DNA of 64,000 nucleotides, taken from positions 45,580 to 109,579 of the forward strand of contig CAVLDP010000004.1 of NCBI GenBank assembly GCA_963661945.1, read 5' to 3'. The notes below the pieces were generated by a model that saw only the letters and a list, made by a program, of their open reading frames with translations, was not told the DNA's origin and did not search any database. The stretch is from CAVLDP01 sp963661945. Its GTDB lineage: Bacteria > Bacillota > Clostridia > Lachnospirales > Lachnospiraceae. Positions 44,871 to 54,081 of the stretch are shown one piece after another (position 1 is the stretch's first letter; each line of letters opens with the position of its first letter). The translations under genes were made by a program, and so were the position numbers.

Positions 44871-46381
44871 TACTGTACTTCACCTCCCGCAATTGTATTC
44901 ATAATGGTCTGCTGATTCAATTCATCACCGTTCAGCTCGCCAACCACATGCAAATCTCTCATAACAATAAGTCTAGAGCATGTACGAAGCATCTCATCTG
45001 TCTCTGATGAGATAAATGTGATAGCCATTCCTTCTGATGCTAGCTTCAGTACCAGCTTCTGAATATCCACCTTGGTACCTACATCAATACCACGAGTTGG
45101 CTCATCAAGAATCAGATAATCCGGATGCGTCATCAGCCATCTGGCAAGAATAACCTTCTGCTGATTGCCACCGGACAATGACTTAATCGGCGTATCTGCA
45201 GATGCCGTCTTAATGTCAAGAAGCTTGATATACTCATCTGCAATCTTATACTGCTCAGCTTTAGAATATGGCTTGAAGAAGCCGCGTAATACCTGGTTTG
45301 CAAGAATAATATTCTCTCGAACAGACAGATCACCAATAATACCATCATCCTTACGTGATTCTGGAAGATATGCGATACCAGCCTTCATTGCATCGAGTGG
45401 CTTATTAATCTTGATTTCCTTACCATTCTTCTTAATCACGCCTTCTGTCTTATGATCTGCGCCAAAGATTGCTCTTACACACTCAGATCGACCAGAACCA
45501 AGAAGACCGGTAAAGCCGTTCACCTCACCCTTATTGATATAGAACTTCAGATTCTTGATACCATTCACAGAGGTCACACCAGATGTCTCAATCACTGGAA
45601 CCTCAGTCTCTGGAACATATGTTGAATATTCTCCGTGAATATCAGACAGATCATCCATTTCCTTACCAAGCATCTTGGCAACAAGGGTGACTCTAGGACA
45701 GTCCTTAATCTCATATTCTCCTACAAAGCCGCCATCACGAAGAACAGTAATCTTGTCGCAGACCTCATATACCTGATCCAGGAAATGAGTAACGAAGATA
45801 ATACCTACTCCTCTCGACTTCAGTTCTCTCATAAGCTTAAAGAGCTTAGCAACCTCAGTCTCATCAAGAGATGACGTTGGCTCATCTAAAATCAAGACCT
45901 TACAGTCCATATCTACAGCTCTTGCAATCGCAATCATCTGCTGAACCGCAATGGAACAGGTCGACAGCTGCTGGGTAGCAGTCGCTGGAATATCTAAGGA
46001 CTCTAAAATCTTCGTCGCATCCTCATTCATCTTCTTCCAGTTCTGAATATTACCTGTTCTACCTATATAGATATTCTCTGCCACAGATAGATTTGGGCAG
46101 AGCGAAATTTCCTGATAAACTGTACTAATTCCATAATCCTGTGCTTCCTGCGGATTATGAATATCTACTGGCTTGTCATATCCCTTGATATAGACTTCTC
46201 CACCATCCTTGTGATAGACACCTGTCAAAACCTTAATCAAGGTAGATTTACCAGCACCATTTTCCCCCATTAATGCGTGGATTTCTCCTTCGCAGAGAGT
46301 AAATTCAACCTCATGTAATGCAAGTACGCCAGGGAATTCCTTACGAATGTTCTTCATTTCAAGTATTGCGTTCTCTCTCAC
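44870..46381 (-). CDS. CUT2 sugar ABC ATPase (YtfR-like, two ATPase domains)
   Basis: A 503-residue fused double ATPase. The first domain is complete: Walker A GENGAGKST, signature (LSTCSIAVQQ), Walker B LILDEPTSSLDE. The second has the degenerate P-loop GLLGSGRSE and signature LSGGNQQKV with LILDEPTRGIDV, the usual asymmetry of RbsA-type proteins. The frame starts with GTG at 46381, 7 bases after GGAGGTG, giving MRENAILEMKNIRKEF; no better ATG is available. A strong hairpin separates it from the upstream binding-protein gene. Confidence 0.92.
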   Translation of the reverse strand: MRENAILEMKNIRKEFPGVLALHEVEFTLCEGEIHALMGENGAGKSTLIKVLTGVYHKDGGEVYIKGYDKPVDIHNPQEAQDYGISTVYQEISLCPNLSVAENIYIGRTGNIQNWKKMNEDATKILESLDIPATATQQLSTCSIAVQQMIAIARAVDMDCKVLILDEPTSSLDETEVAKLFKLMRELKSRGVGIIFVTHFLDQVYEVCDKITVLRDGGFVGEYEIKDCPRVTLVAKMLGKEMDDLSDIHGEYSTYVPETEVPVIETSGVTSVNGIKNLKFYINKGEVNGFTGLLGSGRSECVRAIFGADHKTEGVIKKNGKEIKINKPLDAMKAGIAYLPESRKDDGIIGDLSVRENIILANQVLRGFFKPYSKAEQYKIADEYIKLLDIKTASADTPIKSLSGGNQQKVILARWLMTHPDYLILDEPTRGIDVGTKVDIQKLVLKLASEGMAITFISSETDEMLRTCSRLIVMRDLHVVGELNGDELNQQTIMNTIAGGEVQ

Positions 46382-46450
46382 TTAAGAATTCACCTCCAAT
46401 TTCTCTTATTCATCCCACTTCATATGTTTAGGTTCTTATCTTATTGGCAT

Positions 46451-46491
46451 AAAAATAGCGCGGCGTACACCAAAATCAATATACGCCGCGC
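46451..46491 (-). terminator. Terminator or attenuator after the first binding-protein gene
   Basis: GCGCGGCGTA (46482-46491 on the minus strand) pairs with TACGCCGCGC (46458-46467), followed by TATTTTTATG. Lying between the binding-protein gene and the ATPase/permease genes, it probably lets most transcripts end after the binding protein and so raises its amount relative to the pore. Confidence 0.75.
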
Positions 46492-46515
46492 CAGCATTTT
46501 AAGAACTAACTCAGA

Positions 46516-47523
46516 TTAGATTCCGTAGGTATCTACATCTTCCTGAGTAATTGTTGTTGCATCGAAGCCCTTCTCATCCATGATGATTGTCTTCTCTGCT
46601 GGCTCACTGCCAGACTCAAGTGTGTTGATTACGTCAAGGATGTACTGAGACTGGAATGGGTTACACTGTCCATCATAGTTCCAGTTGCCTGCAAGAAGCT
46701 CCTCAAGAGCATATGTGTTGCAGTCAAAGCCCATAACGATAACATCACCATCTACACCATGTGAGATACCAGCTGCATCAAGAGCTGCTACAGCACCCTT
46801 AGCCATATCATCATTCTCTGCGTAGATTACGTTAAATGATTCGCCAGAAGCGATAACTGACTCAACGATCTGCTGTGCTGTCTCTGCTGACCAGCTAGCT
46901 GTCTGCTGTGTTACATAGTTCCAGTTGTCATTCTCAGATACTGCTGTATCAAGAGCGCCTGTACGTCCAAGCTGTGCAGCAGAACCCATCTGACCCTGAA
47001 TGTGGATGATGTTATACTCATCTAATCCCTGAGATGTCAGCCATTCAACTGCTGTCTCACCTTCCTTGTCCATATCGGAAATGATAGATGCAGCATAGAG
47101 TGACTCGTCAGCATCAATGGTACGATCGAAGAGGATAACCTCTACACCAGCAGCCTGTGCATCCTGAAGAACAGAATCCCAACCAGAAGTATCAGCAGCT
47201 GAAAGAAGTAAGTAATCTACACCATCCTGAATGAACTTCTGAGCAGCTTCAATCTGATCTGCGTTCTCAGTTCCATAAGCGAATGATGCATCGAATCCAT
47301 TTGCTTCTGTAAATGCTGCCTGAAGGTCCTTATCATTAGCGGTACGATAACCTGACTCGTTAGGATCATTATTGATGATACCTACCTTGATAAGCTCTCC
47401 AGAAGACTCTGCTGTTGTATCTGCGCTAGCATCAGATGATGTAGAACTACCTGAGCTTCCACATGCAGCAAGGCCAAGTGCCATGGTAGCAACCATGAAG
47501 ATTGCCAAAAGTTTCTTCTTCAT
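46516..47523 (-). CDS. Sugar-binding lipoprotein of the CUT2 importer (YtfQ-like)
   Basis: Lipoprotein of 335 residues, signal MKKKLLAIFMVATMALGLAACGSS with lipobox LAAC, then a Ser/Thr-rich linker and a type I sugar-binding fold: VGIINNDPNESGYRTANDKDLQAAF, GVDYLLLSAADTSGWDSVLQDAQAAGVEVILFDRTID, QGQMGSAAQLGRTGAL and YAENDDMAKGAVAALDAAG. The motifs match galactofuranose/arabinofuranose binders. GGGAGG precedes ATG. It begins the importer operon; upstream lie ATTCGAT repeats that suit the AraC-type regulator encoded nearby. Confidence 0.9.
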   Translation of the reverse strand: MKKKLLAIFMVATMALGLAACGSSGSSTSSDASADTTAESSGELIKVGIINNDPNESGYRTANDKDLQAAFTEANGFDASFAYGTENADQIEAAQKFIQDGVDYLLLSAADTSGWDSVLQDAQAAGVEVILFDRTIDADESLYAASIISDMDKEGETAVEWLTSQGLDEYNIIHIQGQMGSAAQLGRTGALDTAVSENDNWNYVTQQTASWSAETAQQIVESVIASGESFNVIYAENDDMAKGAVAALDAAGISHGVDGDVIVMGFDCNTYALEELLAGNWNYDGQCNPFQSQYILDVINTLESGSEPAEKTIIMDEKGFDATTITQEDVDTYGI

Positions 47524-47611
47524 AAAAACCCTCCCTTAATATGAAATTGGTTAATAATATGCAAGGGACCATTCCCTTGACACTATCTATCTTACCTATT
47601 AAGAGAGGGGC

Positions 47612-47676
47612 ATTCGATACAATAAAATATTCGATTTGTTAAAATTTTTAAAAGGCCAAAATCGAAGGTTCGATTT
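47612..47676. promoter_or_regulatory. Repeated ATTCGAT sites and palindrome upstream of the sugar importer
   Basis: ATTCGAT occurs at 47612 and 47629, 17 bases apart in direct orientation, and AAATCGAAGGTTCGATTT at 47659-47676 is a perfect inverted repeat. On the minus strand the first copy would lie near the -35 of a promoter whose -10 is TAAGAT, with no good -35, as expected for activator-dependent transcription by an AraC-type protein. Confidence 0.55.
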
Positions 47677-47714
47677 CTTACTAAAAAGGTTAAAATTCTT
47701 ATCCGGTTCTTGAC

Positions 47715-49184
47715 TTAAGAATCCAAAAGGCTCTCGTCATAATTCTCATCCAAAGGGAGAAAAACCTGCATGGTTGTTCCGAGACCATAGGTACTAGAAG
47801 CCTTGATTCCATAGGCATCGCCAAACTTAAGTCGAATTCTCTCGCATACATTTGAGAGGCCATAGATCTCGTCCTTAGAGGAAGCCCTTCCCTGCAATTT
47901 CTCATTGACCATGAGAAGCCTCTCCTCCGTCATACCAATTCCGGTATCTAAGACCTCAACAATTGCAAAACCATCCTCTAGGCGACCCGTAATCGTAATT
48001 CTTCCGCCCTCCCTCTTATTCTTAATTCCGTGATAGAGAGCATTCTCAACAAGTGGCTGAAGGGTAATCTTGGGAATCAGGCAGCTATACAGCTCCTCCG
48101 GAACTACTATTTCAAACTCCATGATATCCTGGTAGCGAACCTGCTGAATCTCCAGATAACTTCTCACATGAAGGAGTTCTTCCTTAATTGTCACAAGTTC
48201 CTTTCCCTGACTTAGGGATGTTCGGAAGAATTCTGACAGAGATTTCACCATGCCAACCACCTTCTTCTGATCATCTCCCTCTGCGAGCCAGACAATTGTA
48301 TCTAGGGTATTATATAGGAAATGAGGATTAATCTGCGCCTGGAGGAGCTCAAGCTCTGCCGTCCGAAGCCTAGTCTGCTCCGTCGTCACCTGTGACAGAA
48401 GGTCATTTATTCTATCAATCATGACATTTAGCGAATCTGATAGTTCCTGTACCTCTCCACCAGATACCGAAGTCGATCTGGCAGACAGATTGCCTGCTGC
48501 AATTTCTTTTGTTACATCATTTAGCTCGCTAATTGGCCTTGAAATAGTCCTTGGAATATAGAAGGATAGAAGAATCAGAATGGTTGCAACGAGGATTAAG
48601 GCAATGACAATACCATTTACCATAGTAAGATAGGAATCCTGGTAATTATCCTTGGCAATCTGCAAATCCTTGACCTCGTAATAGATATATTCTGACATGG
48701 TCTCCTTCAGAAGATTTGTCACAATCTGAATATCATTCTCCCAGATTGTCATATTCTCGCTGTATTTATCTCCTGTGCGAAGGTTTGCCTCTATACGCAC
48801 TTCATAGGTGCTAAGATTCTCCAGGTATTTCTTCGCACTCTCTAATCGTTCCTGATTATCCTTGGAAGTGGTAATTTTCTCAAGCTCATCCACGACATTG
48901 TTAGCCTCAACTAACATATTGTCCATTTGACACTCTTCAATTGATTTGCTCTCTACGATAAGCAGATAAGCTTCATCATCAAATTCCTTCTTAAAATCAA
49001 GAGAGAATTCCGAAGCCTCCACGGCTGAGCGAATCATCTCGTCATAGGTACTATTAATCTTCCAGAGATTAATCAGGAGTACCGCTATAATCAACATAAG
49101 CGGAATCATCATGACAAGATAAGAGATTCGAATCTTCCAAGCAAGAGAGGCATTCTTATATCGTAAGATTGGATTATGCTTCAT
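47715..49184 (-). CDS. YesM-type membrane sensor histidine kinase
   Basis: A 489-residue kinase: membrane helix about 20-42, an extracellular helical sensor to about 185, second helix about 188-210, HAMP (ISRPISELNDVTKEIAAGNLSA), then a LytS/YesM-type His kinase domain with QINPHFLYNTLDTI (phospho-His) and HATPase_c (PLVENALYHGIKN, DTGIGMTEE, YGLSNVCERI). It overlaps the response-regulator stop by 11 bases. With the AraC-type regulator it is a sugar-linked two-component pair; the neighbouring extra binding protein could present the ligand to it, which is an inference. Confidence 0.92.
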   Translation of the reverse strand: MKHNPILRYKNASLAWKIRISYLVMMIPLMLIIAVLLINLWKINSTYDEMIRSAVEASEFSLDFKKEFDDEAYLLIVESKSIEECQMDNMLVEANNVVDELEKITTSKDNQERLESAKKYLENLSTYEVRIEANLRTGDKYSENMTIWENDIQIVTNLLKETMSEYIYYEVKDLQIAKDNYQDSYLTMVNGIVIALILVATILILLSFYIPRTISRPISELNDVTKEIAAGNLSARSTSVSGGEVQELSDSLNVMIDRINDLLSQVTTEQTRLRTAELELLQAQINPHFLYNTLDTIVWLAEGDDQKKVVGMVKSLSEFFRTSLSQGKELVTIKEELLHVRSYLEIQQVRYQDIMEFEIVVPEELYSCLIPKITLQPLVENALYHGIKNKREGGRITITGRLEDGFAIVEVLDTGIGMTEERLLMVNEKLQGRASSKDEIYGLSNVCERIRLKFGDAYGIKASSTYGLGTTMQVFLPLDENYDESLLDS

Positions 49185-50781
49185 GGCTACTCCTGTATTG
49201 CGTTGGCGTTACCCCAACCGTTTTCTTGAAGATATAAGAGAAATAATGTGGATCTCGATAACCCACTGCTTCTCCTATCTCATTGGATTTCTTACTCGTG
49301 CACTTAAGTAATTCCTTGGCCTTATTCATACGAAGATCGGTCAGATATTTGATAAAGGTCTGTCCTGTCTCCTGGGAGAAAATCATGGACAAATGATTCG
49401 GTGACACATTTACATGAGATGCCAGTGTATTAAGAGAAATATCTTCCGTAGCATAATTATCATTAATATATGAAATCACCTTATCGACAATTTCTCCATA
49501 CTTATTGCTGGCTGTATTCTCCCTGAGAAGAACGGCCTGCCGCAATATTCGCTTCAGATATGCCGTAGAATTCTCTGCAGATAGTAGTGTTCCGGATGTC
49601 ATGTCGATTCCTTCGATCTCGTCCTTGCTATGAGATAGTGACTCCACAAATGCCACAACTCGAAAGTAGACATCCATAACAATATACTGGCGAAACATCA
49701 GAGACACCATATAATTGTTGTCGAAGCAGTTAAGAAAGCTGTCCATGAAGAAATCAACCTCTTCCGATGAACCCACCTTGAGGAAATCATCAATATGCGT
49801 CTTATCCACCCTGCTCATATCGATTGAGGCTACATTGAAATCATCCTGCAGAGCTTCTGGCTCAATCTGCCTTCGATAATCAATCATCTGGCTCTCTTCC
49901 ATGAAATAACGATGTGCAAAGGCAAAGCTTGCCGTCTCATAAGACTTATGCAGACTTGTCATTCGGTCCACGCTGCATCCTAGTCCACCGAAGTATTGTA
50001 AATGAGAATAGTTAAGAAGGATTGCCTCCACACGCCTGGAAAAAGAATCCAAAAGCGAATCTAATTCCTCCATGGAATCCGCCTTAAAAAGAAGTGCTAA
50101 GCCTTCCAAATTTCTCTCAAAGGTAATAATTCCTAACTCGTCGCACAAAGAAAGAATCTCTTCTGTAGCCTTCACATGCTGCTTTGAATATTCTGCCTGT
50201 GCATGCCGAAGAGATTTAAGCTGAAAGAGAACAATCTTGTAGCATACAGCTGAGATGTCAACCTCTACAGTTCTTGCCATATCAAGAAGATCCGCCATTG
50301 TCTTCTCACCGGACACCAGACTCGTGAAGAATCTGGTGCGAGACAGCTTCTGATTCTCCTTCATATCCTCCTGATATTTCTCCTGCAGAGATTTACTGGA
50401 TTTCTTCTCTCTAATTCTCCTAGCAACCTTATTTACCTCGATGAGAAGCTCATCTCCTGAAATCGGCTTGGACAGATACTCTGCAACGCCGATGCTTATC
50501 CCTTCCTTGGCATATTCGAATTCATTGTAACCAGTTAGGATAATAATCTCCGTCTCTGGCAATTCCTTCTTGATCAGACGGCTCAGTTCCAGTCCATCCA
50601 TAAATGGCATCTTAATATCTGTAATAACAATATCTGGTCTTTCCTTCTCGATCAGTGGAAAGGCCAGTTCGCCATCTCTTGCTTCCCCACAGAAATCATA
50701 ACCATTCTTTGCCCAATCAATATTCTTCTTGATTCCCTCGCGGACGACGACTTCATCCTCCACCAAAAATACCTTAATCAT
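49174..50781 (-). CDS. YesN-type response regulator with AraC DNA-binding domain
   Basis: A 535-residue regulator. Receiver domain with VEDE, phospho-Asp in IVITDIKMPFMDG, and LSKPIS; a middle region of about 270 residues without a named domain; and a C-terminal AraC double helix-turn-helix (ISLNTLASHVNVSPNHLSMIF... and NEIGEAVGYRDPHYFSYIFKKTVGVTPTQYR). GGGGAG precedes ATG. The araA terminator separates it from araA. It is the likely activator of the importer operon downstream, through the ATTCGAT sites. Confidence 0.92.
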   Translation of the reverse strand: MIKVFLVEDEVVVREGIKKNIDWAKNGYDFCGEARDGELAFPLIEKERPDIVITDIKMPFMDGLELSRLIKKELPETEIIILTGYNEFEYAKEGISIGVAEYLSKPISGDELLIEVNKVARRIREKKSSKSLQEKYQEDMKENQKLSRTRFFTSLVSGEKTMADLLDMARTVEVDISAVCYKIVLFQLKSLRHAQAEYSKQHVKATEEILSLCDELGIITFERNLEGLALLFKADSMEELDSLLDSFSRRVEAILLNYSHLQYFGGLGCSVDRMTSLHKSYETASFAFAHRYFMEESQMIDYRRQIEPEALQDDFNVASIDMSRVDKTHIDDFLKVGSSEEVDFFMDSFLNCFDNNYMVSLMFRQYIVMDVYFRVVAFVESLSHSKDEIEGIDMTSGTLLSAENSTAYLKRILRQAVLLRENTASNKYGEIVDKVISYINDNYATEDISLNTLASHVNVSPNHLSMIFSQETGQTFIKYLTDLRMNKAKELLKCTSKKSNEIGEAVGYRDPHYFSYIFKKTVGVTPTQYRSSHEA

Positions 50782-50795
50782 ATACTCCCCTAGTG

Positions 50796-50827
50796 TAAAA
50801 ACTCAGCCGGAGCTTATGCTCCGACTG
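50796..50827 (-). terminator. Intrinsic terminator of araA
   Basis: CAGTCGGAGC pairs with GCTCCGGCTG around ATAA (minus strand), followed by AGTTTTTACAC. Confidence 0.85.
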
Positions 50828-50836
50828 TGTTCTTGC

Positions 50837-52276
50837 TTATCTCATATAGAATTTCTGTAAATCAGCCTCTGTTGTATCTTCCCCAATACAGATTAGCTCC
50901 GTACCAGTAAGTCTGGCAAACATCGCAATATCATTTCTGGTTAAACAAGTTGAAACCACAGAATGATGTGCGCCGCCTGCGTAGCACCATGCCGCTGTTC
51001 CAATCTTGAAGTTTGGCTTATGGCGATACATAATTCTGGCTACCGGAAGCTTCGGCATTGGCTTTGGCTGTTCCACAAGCTCAATATCCGCACAGATTAT
51101 CCGGAAATGATCCCCCATATCAACCAGTGTAACCTGAATTCCATCCCCAGTCACACCATCAAAGACAAGTCGTGCAGGATCCTCCTTGCCGCCAATTCCA
51201 AGTGGATGCACCTGAATCTCAGGCTTATTCCTTGCAAAGCTTGCTGGAACCTCTAACATGTGACTTGCTAGCTCTAATTCCTGTCCCTTGGTCAGATCAT
51301 AGGTATAATCCTCAATAAAACCTGTCGCACCGTCTCTTCCCTCGGCCATCTTCATCAGGACAGCGGAAAATGCTGCAATCTTGTAATCTCCCTCTGGTCC
51401 AAAGCCAATTCCCTTGGCCATAAGATTCTGAGAAGCAATACCAGGAAGCTGCTTTAATCCATGCAGATCCTGGAAGTTATCCGTAAAAGCAAATACCCCA
51501 TTTGCTGCTATGAATTTGTCCAGGGCAACCTCGTATCTGGCCTGCTCTCTTACTGCATCAAGCTTGTCCGTAGCTAGAGTATACTTACCCAGATATTCCT
51601 CCATCTTAGCATCCACTTCTGCTTCCGTAGCAGATGCAGCAAGTTCAGAAATCTCGCCAATTCCCCAGTACTTTACTTCCCAGCCATACTTGATCTCACA
51701 TTCCAATCGGTTGCCATCCGTAACCGCAACATCTCTCATGTTGTTGCCAAAGGTAGCAACCCTCATCTTCTTAGAGAGCCCAATAGCCTTGGCCACCTCT
51801 GCAAATCTCTTGATATCTGCTACGACATCCTCATCCTCATAGTATCCAGCAACCACCTCATGAGCGATTCCAAGTCTGGCCAGAATATAGCCATATTCTC
51901 TATCGCCATGTGCTGCCTGATTGAGATTCATAAAATCCATATCAATCTCATCGTATGGCAGATATCGATTGGCCTGCGTATGAAGGTGAAGAAGTGGCTT
52001 TCTAAGCTCCTGCAAGCCCTTAATCCACATCTTTGCAGGCGAGAAGGTATGCATCCATGTGATCACTCCCACACAGTCATCATCATTCATGACGCAACGC
52101 ATATCCTTGATGCAAATCTCGCTGGTCTCTACCGTAGGTAGCAGTTCTACTCGAATGGTATCTGATAGCTTATCATTCAGAAAATCTACCATTCTCTGGC
52201 AATCTGCTGCCACCTGGCGCAAGCATTCCTCCCCATACAGATCCTGACTACCAGGAATAAAATATAGCTTCTCCAT
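50837..52276 (-). CDS. araA: L-arabinose isomerase
   Basis: Converts L-arabinose to L-ribulose. The 479-residue product begins MEKLYFIPGSQDLYGEECLRQV and shows WMHTFSPAKMWIKGL, LHLHTQANRYLPYDEIDMDFMNLNQAAHGDREYG, the metal-binding Glu region and WCYAGGAHHSVVST, all AraA hallmarks at the normal length. GGAGGG precedes ATG. araB and araD are not in the window. Together with the YesMN pair and the YtfQ-like importer it points to L-arabinose, or arabinofuranose, as the sugar handled by this block. Confidence 0.97.
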   Translation of the reverse strand: MEKLYFIPGSQDLYGEECLRQVAADCQRMVDFLNDKLSDTIRVELLPTVETSEICIKDMRCVMNDDDCVGVITWMHTFSPAKMWIKGLQELRKPLLHLHTQANRYLPYDEIDMDFMNLNQAAHGDREYGYILARLGIAHEVVAGYYEDEDVVADIKRFAEVAKAIGLSKKMRVATFGNNMRDVAVTDGNRLECEIKYGWEVKYWGIGEISELAASATEAEVDAKMEEYLGKYTLATDKLDAVREQARYEVALDKFIAANGVFAFTDNFQDLHGLKQLPGIASQNLMAKGIGFGPEGDYKIAAFSAVLMKMAEGRDGATGFIEDYTYDLTKGQELELASHMLEVPASFARNKPEIQVHPLGIGGKEDPARLVFDGVTGDGIQVTLVDMGDHFRIICADIELVEQPKPMPKLPVARIMYRHKPNFKIGTAAWCYAGGAHHSVVSTCLTRNDIAMFARLTGTELICIGEDTTEADLQKFYMR

Positions 52277-52315
52277 TACATTTCCCTCCTAAATACAATA
52301 TCTAAATATAAACCC

Positions 52316-53548
52316 TTAATTAGCTCCCCACTTATAGAAGAAAGCATGATTACCAATCATGGTATAGCCTGTAATTCCATATCCATCTGCGCAAGCCTGT
52401 GTCATGAAGAAGAACCAGTTCCCTATTCTGGTTCCATTTAGGACTTCCTGCGCTGCTTGAAGGCAGGTGTCACTTGGACCATTGGATGCAATCAAATCTA
52501 CCTTGCCTGATGTATAGGATGCAAACTGTCCCTTCTGCTGGATTACCCCCTGAACAGTATCCGGAAAAAGGGAACTCATCACTCGATTCATAATGACAGA
52601 CCCAACTGCAAGCTGGCCCTGATAGGATTCTCCTCCCGCCTCGGCCTGAATGCATGCTGCCAGGTAGACAAGATCTGAATACTGATAAGAATAAGCTCCA
52701 GATGTATCCTCGATCAGTCCAAGTTCTGCCATCTTAGCCTGCTTCTCGGCGATAGCCTGAGCAAGTGCTGCCTGTGCCTCAGCTGCCGCGCTTTGCAGCG
52801 ACTGCATCTTCTGATCAAGCTCTGCAAGCTTGGTATTATACTCTGCAAGCTTGGCCTCTGCAGAATCCACCTCGCTATTCTTAGCATCAAGTGATTGGCC
52901 AGTCGAAGTAGTCAAGGTATCAAGCTCTGATTGCTTGGCCGTAAGAGTTGATTGATAGCCCTCTAATTCTTCCTGCTTCTTGGATAATGACTCTGACTTA
53001 CTGGCAATGGTATCTGACAGTTCCTGATAGGCATCAAATACCTCCTTGTCACTATTCATAATTGCAGAGACATATTCTGCCTTGGTCAGAAAATCTCGAA
53101 GGGACCCTGCACTAAATAAATAGGTGATTAGTGTCGACTTAGACTGATTCTCATACATATACTTGATATGAAGAGACATGAGTTCCTTCTGTTCCTTCAG
53201 GGCTGCCTCTGTAAGGGTCAGCTCCTGCGATAATTTGACTATCTCCTGCGATGTGCTTGCCAGAGAAGATCTGGCCGATGTAATCTGTGCATTCACAGAC
53301 TGAAGCCTACTCGAATAGGAATCATACTGGCCCTGTAATTCATTAGCCTCAGATTGAAGATTATTCACATTGTCCTGCGCTTGCTTCTTCTCCTCATTCA
53401 GCGAATTTATCTCTGATTGGGTTGCATCCTGCTCTCTCTGAATCTGATCAATCTCATACTGTGAGGCCGATACGCTAATGGATTGGCCAAGCAAAGAAAG
53501 ACTAAGCATCATACCTACTATGAAGTTTTTCTTGTTTGGTCGTCTCAT
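52316..53548 (-). CDS. Secreted cell-wall hydrolase, coiled coil plus SleB/CwlJ domain
   Basis: A 410-residue exported protein. A signal peptide (IVGMMLSLSLLGQSISVSAS) leads into a long coiled coil of PcsB/CwlO-like type (about 30-270) and a C-terminal Hydrolase_2 (SleB/CwlJ) domain: LAACIQAEAGGESYQGQLAVGSVIMNRV, with the catalytic Glu in AEAGGE, and ending IGNHAFFYKWG. SleB-type domains are lytic transglycosylases acting on peptidoglycan. The frame extends to 53659 inside ilvN, but ATG at 53548 gives the signal peptide. Its Shine-Dalgarno is weak, and it starts 13 bases after the ilvN stop, so it probably shares that operon. Confidence 0.85.
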   Translation of the reverse strand: MRRPNKKNFIVGMMLSLSLLGQSISVSASQYEIDQIQREQDATQSEINSLNEEKKQAQDNVNNLQSEANELQGQYDSYSSRLQSVNAQITSARSSLASTSQEIVKLSQELTLTEAALKEQKELMSLHIKYMYENQSKSTLITYLFSAGSLRDFLTKAEYVSAIMNSDKEVFDAYQELSDTIASKSESLSKKQEELEGYQSTLTAKQSELDTLTTSTGQSLDAKNSEVDSAEAKLAEYNTKLAELDQKMQSLQSAAAEAQAALAQAIAEKQAKMAELGLIEDTSGAYSYQYSDLVYLAACIQAEAGGESYQGQLAVGSVIMNRVMSSLFPDTVQGVIQQKGQFASYTSGKVDLIASNGPSDTCLQAAQEVLNGTRIGNWFFFMTQACADGYGITGYTMIGNHAFFYKWGAN

Positions 53549-53561
53549 CCTATCTCTAACC

Positions 53562-54071
53562 CTATCTACATGAAGTACTGATGGATTCCACAGCGACTGC
53601 TCCACCACGCACAACGTCAATATGCTTAAAGCTTGACCTAAGCAAGGCCACAAGCTCATTATTTCTTCTCTCAGTAAGTGTCGATTCTAGCAGAAGGCTA
53701 TCCTCTCCAATATCGATTACATCGATAGCAAAGACTTTGGCAATACGAAAGGCCTCTTCCTTGCCTGCTGCATCAATTCTCTTGATCTTGGCAAATAAGA
53801 CCTCCTTCATATGTATCGGCACATCCGTAAGATCTATGACCTTGATTACCTCAACCATGGAATTTAATTGCTTCTTAATCTGTTCAAAGGTAACCTCGTC
53901 ACTCATAACAGAAATGGTCATACGCGATACATCTTCATGCTCTGTAGTTCCTACTGTAAGACTCTGAAGATTATAGCTCTTGCCAGAAAAAAGGCCAGAA
54001 ACCTTGGCTAGTACACCAACTGTATTCTCCACATAGAGCGCAATCCAGCGATTCTTCATTTCACTATTCAT
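53562..54071 (-). CDS. ilvN: Acetolactate synthase small (regulatory) subunit
   Basis: A 169-residue regulatory subunit: N-terminal ACT domain WIALYVENTVGVLAKVSGLFSGKSYNLQSLTVG and C-terminal ALS_ss_C domain (AFRIAKVFAIDVIDIGEDSLLLESTLTE). It binds valine and activates the catalytic subunit, encoded 10 bases upstream. GGGGG stands before ATG at 54071. Confidence 0.95.
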   Translation of the reverse strand: MNSEMKNRWIALYVENTVGVLAKVSGLFSGKSYNLQSLTVGTTEHEDVSRMTISVMSDEVTFEQIKKQLNSMVEVIKVIDLTDVPIHMKEVLFAKIKRIDAAGKEEAFRIAKVFAIDVIDIGEDSLLLESTLTERRNNELVALLRSSFKHIDVVRGGAVAVESISTSCR

Positions 54072-54081
54072 CTTATCCCCC

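Noticed and set aside
53549..53659. N-terminal extension of the SleB-type hydrolase
   Set aside because: It lies inside ilvN in another frame; the shorter start gives a proper signal peptide.
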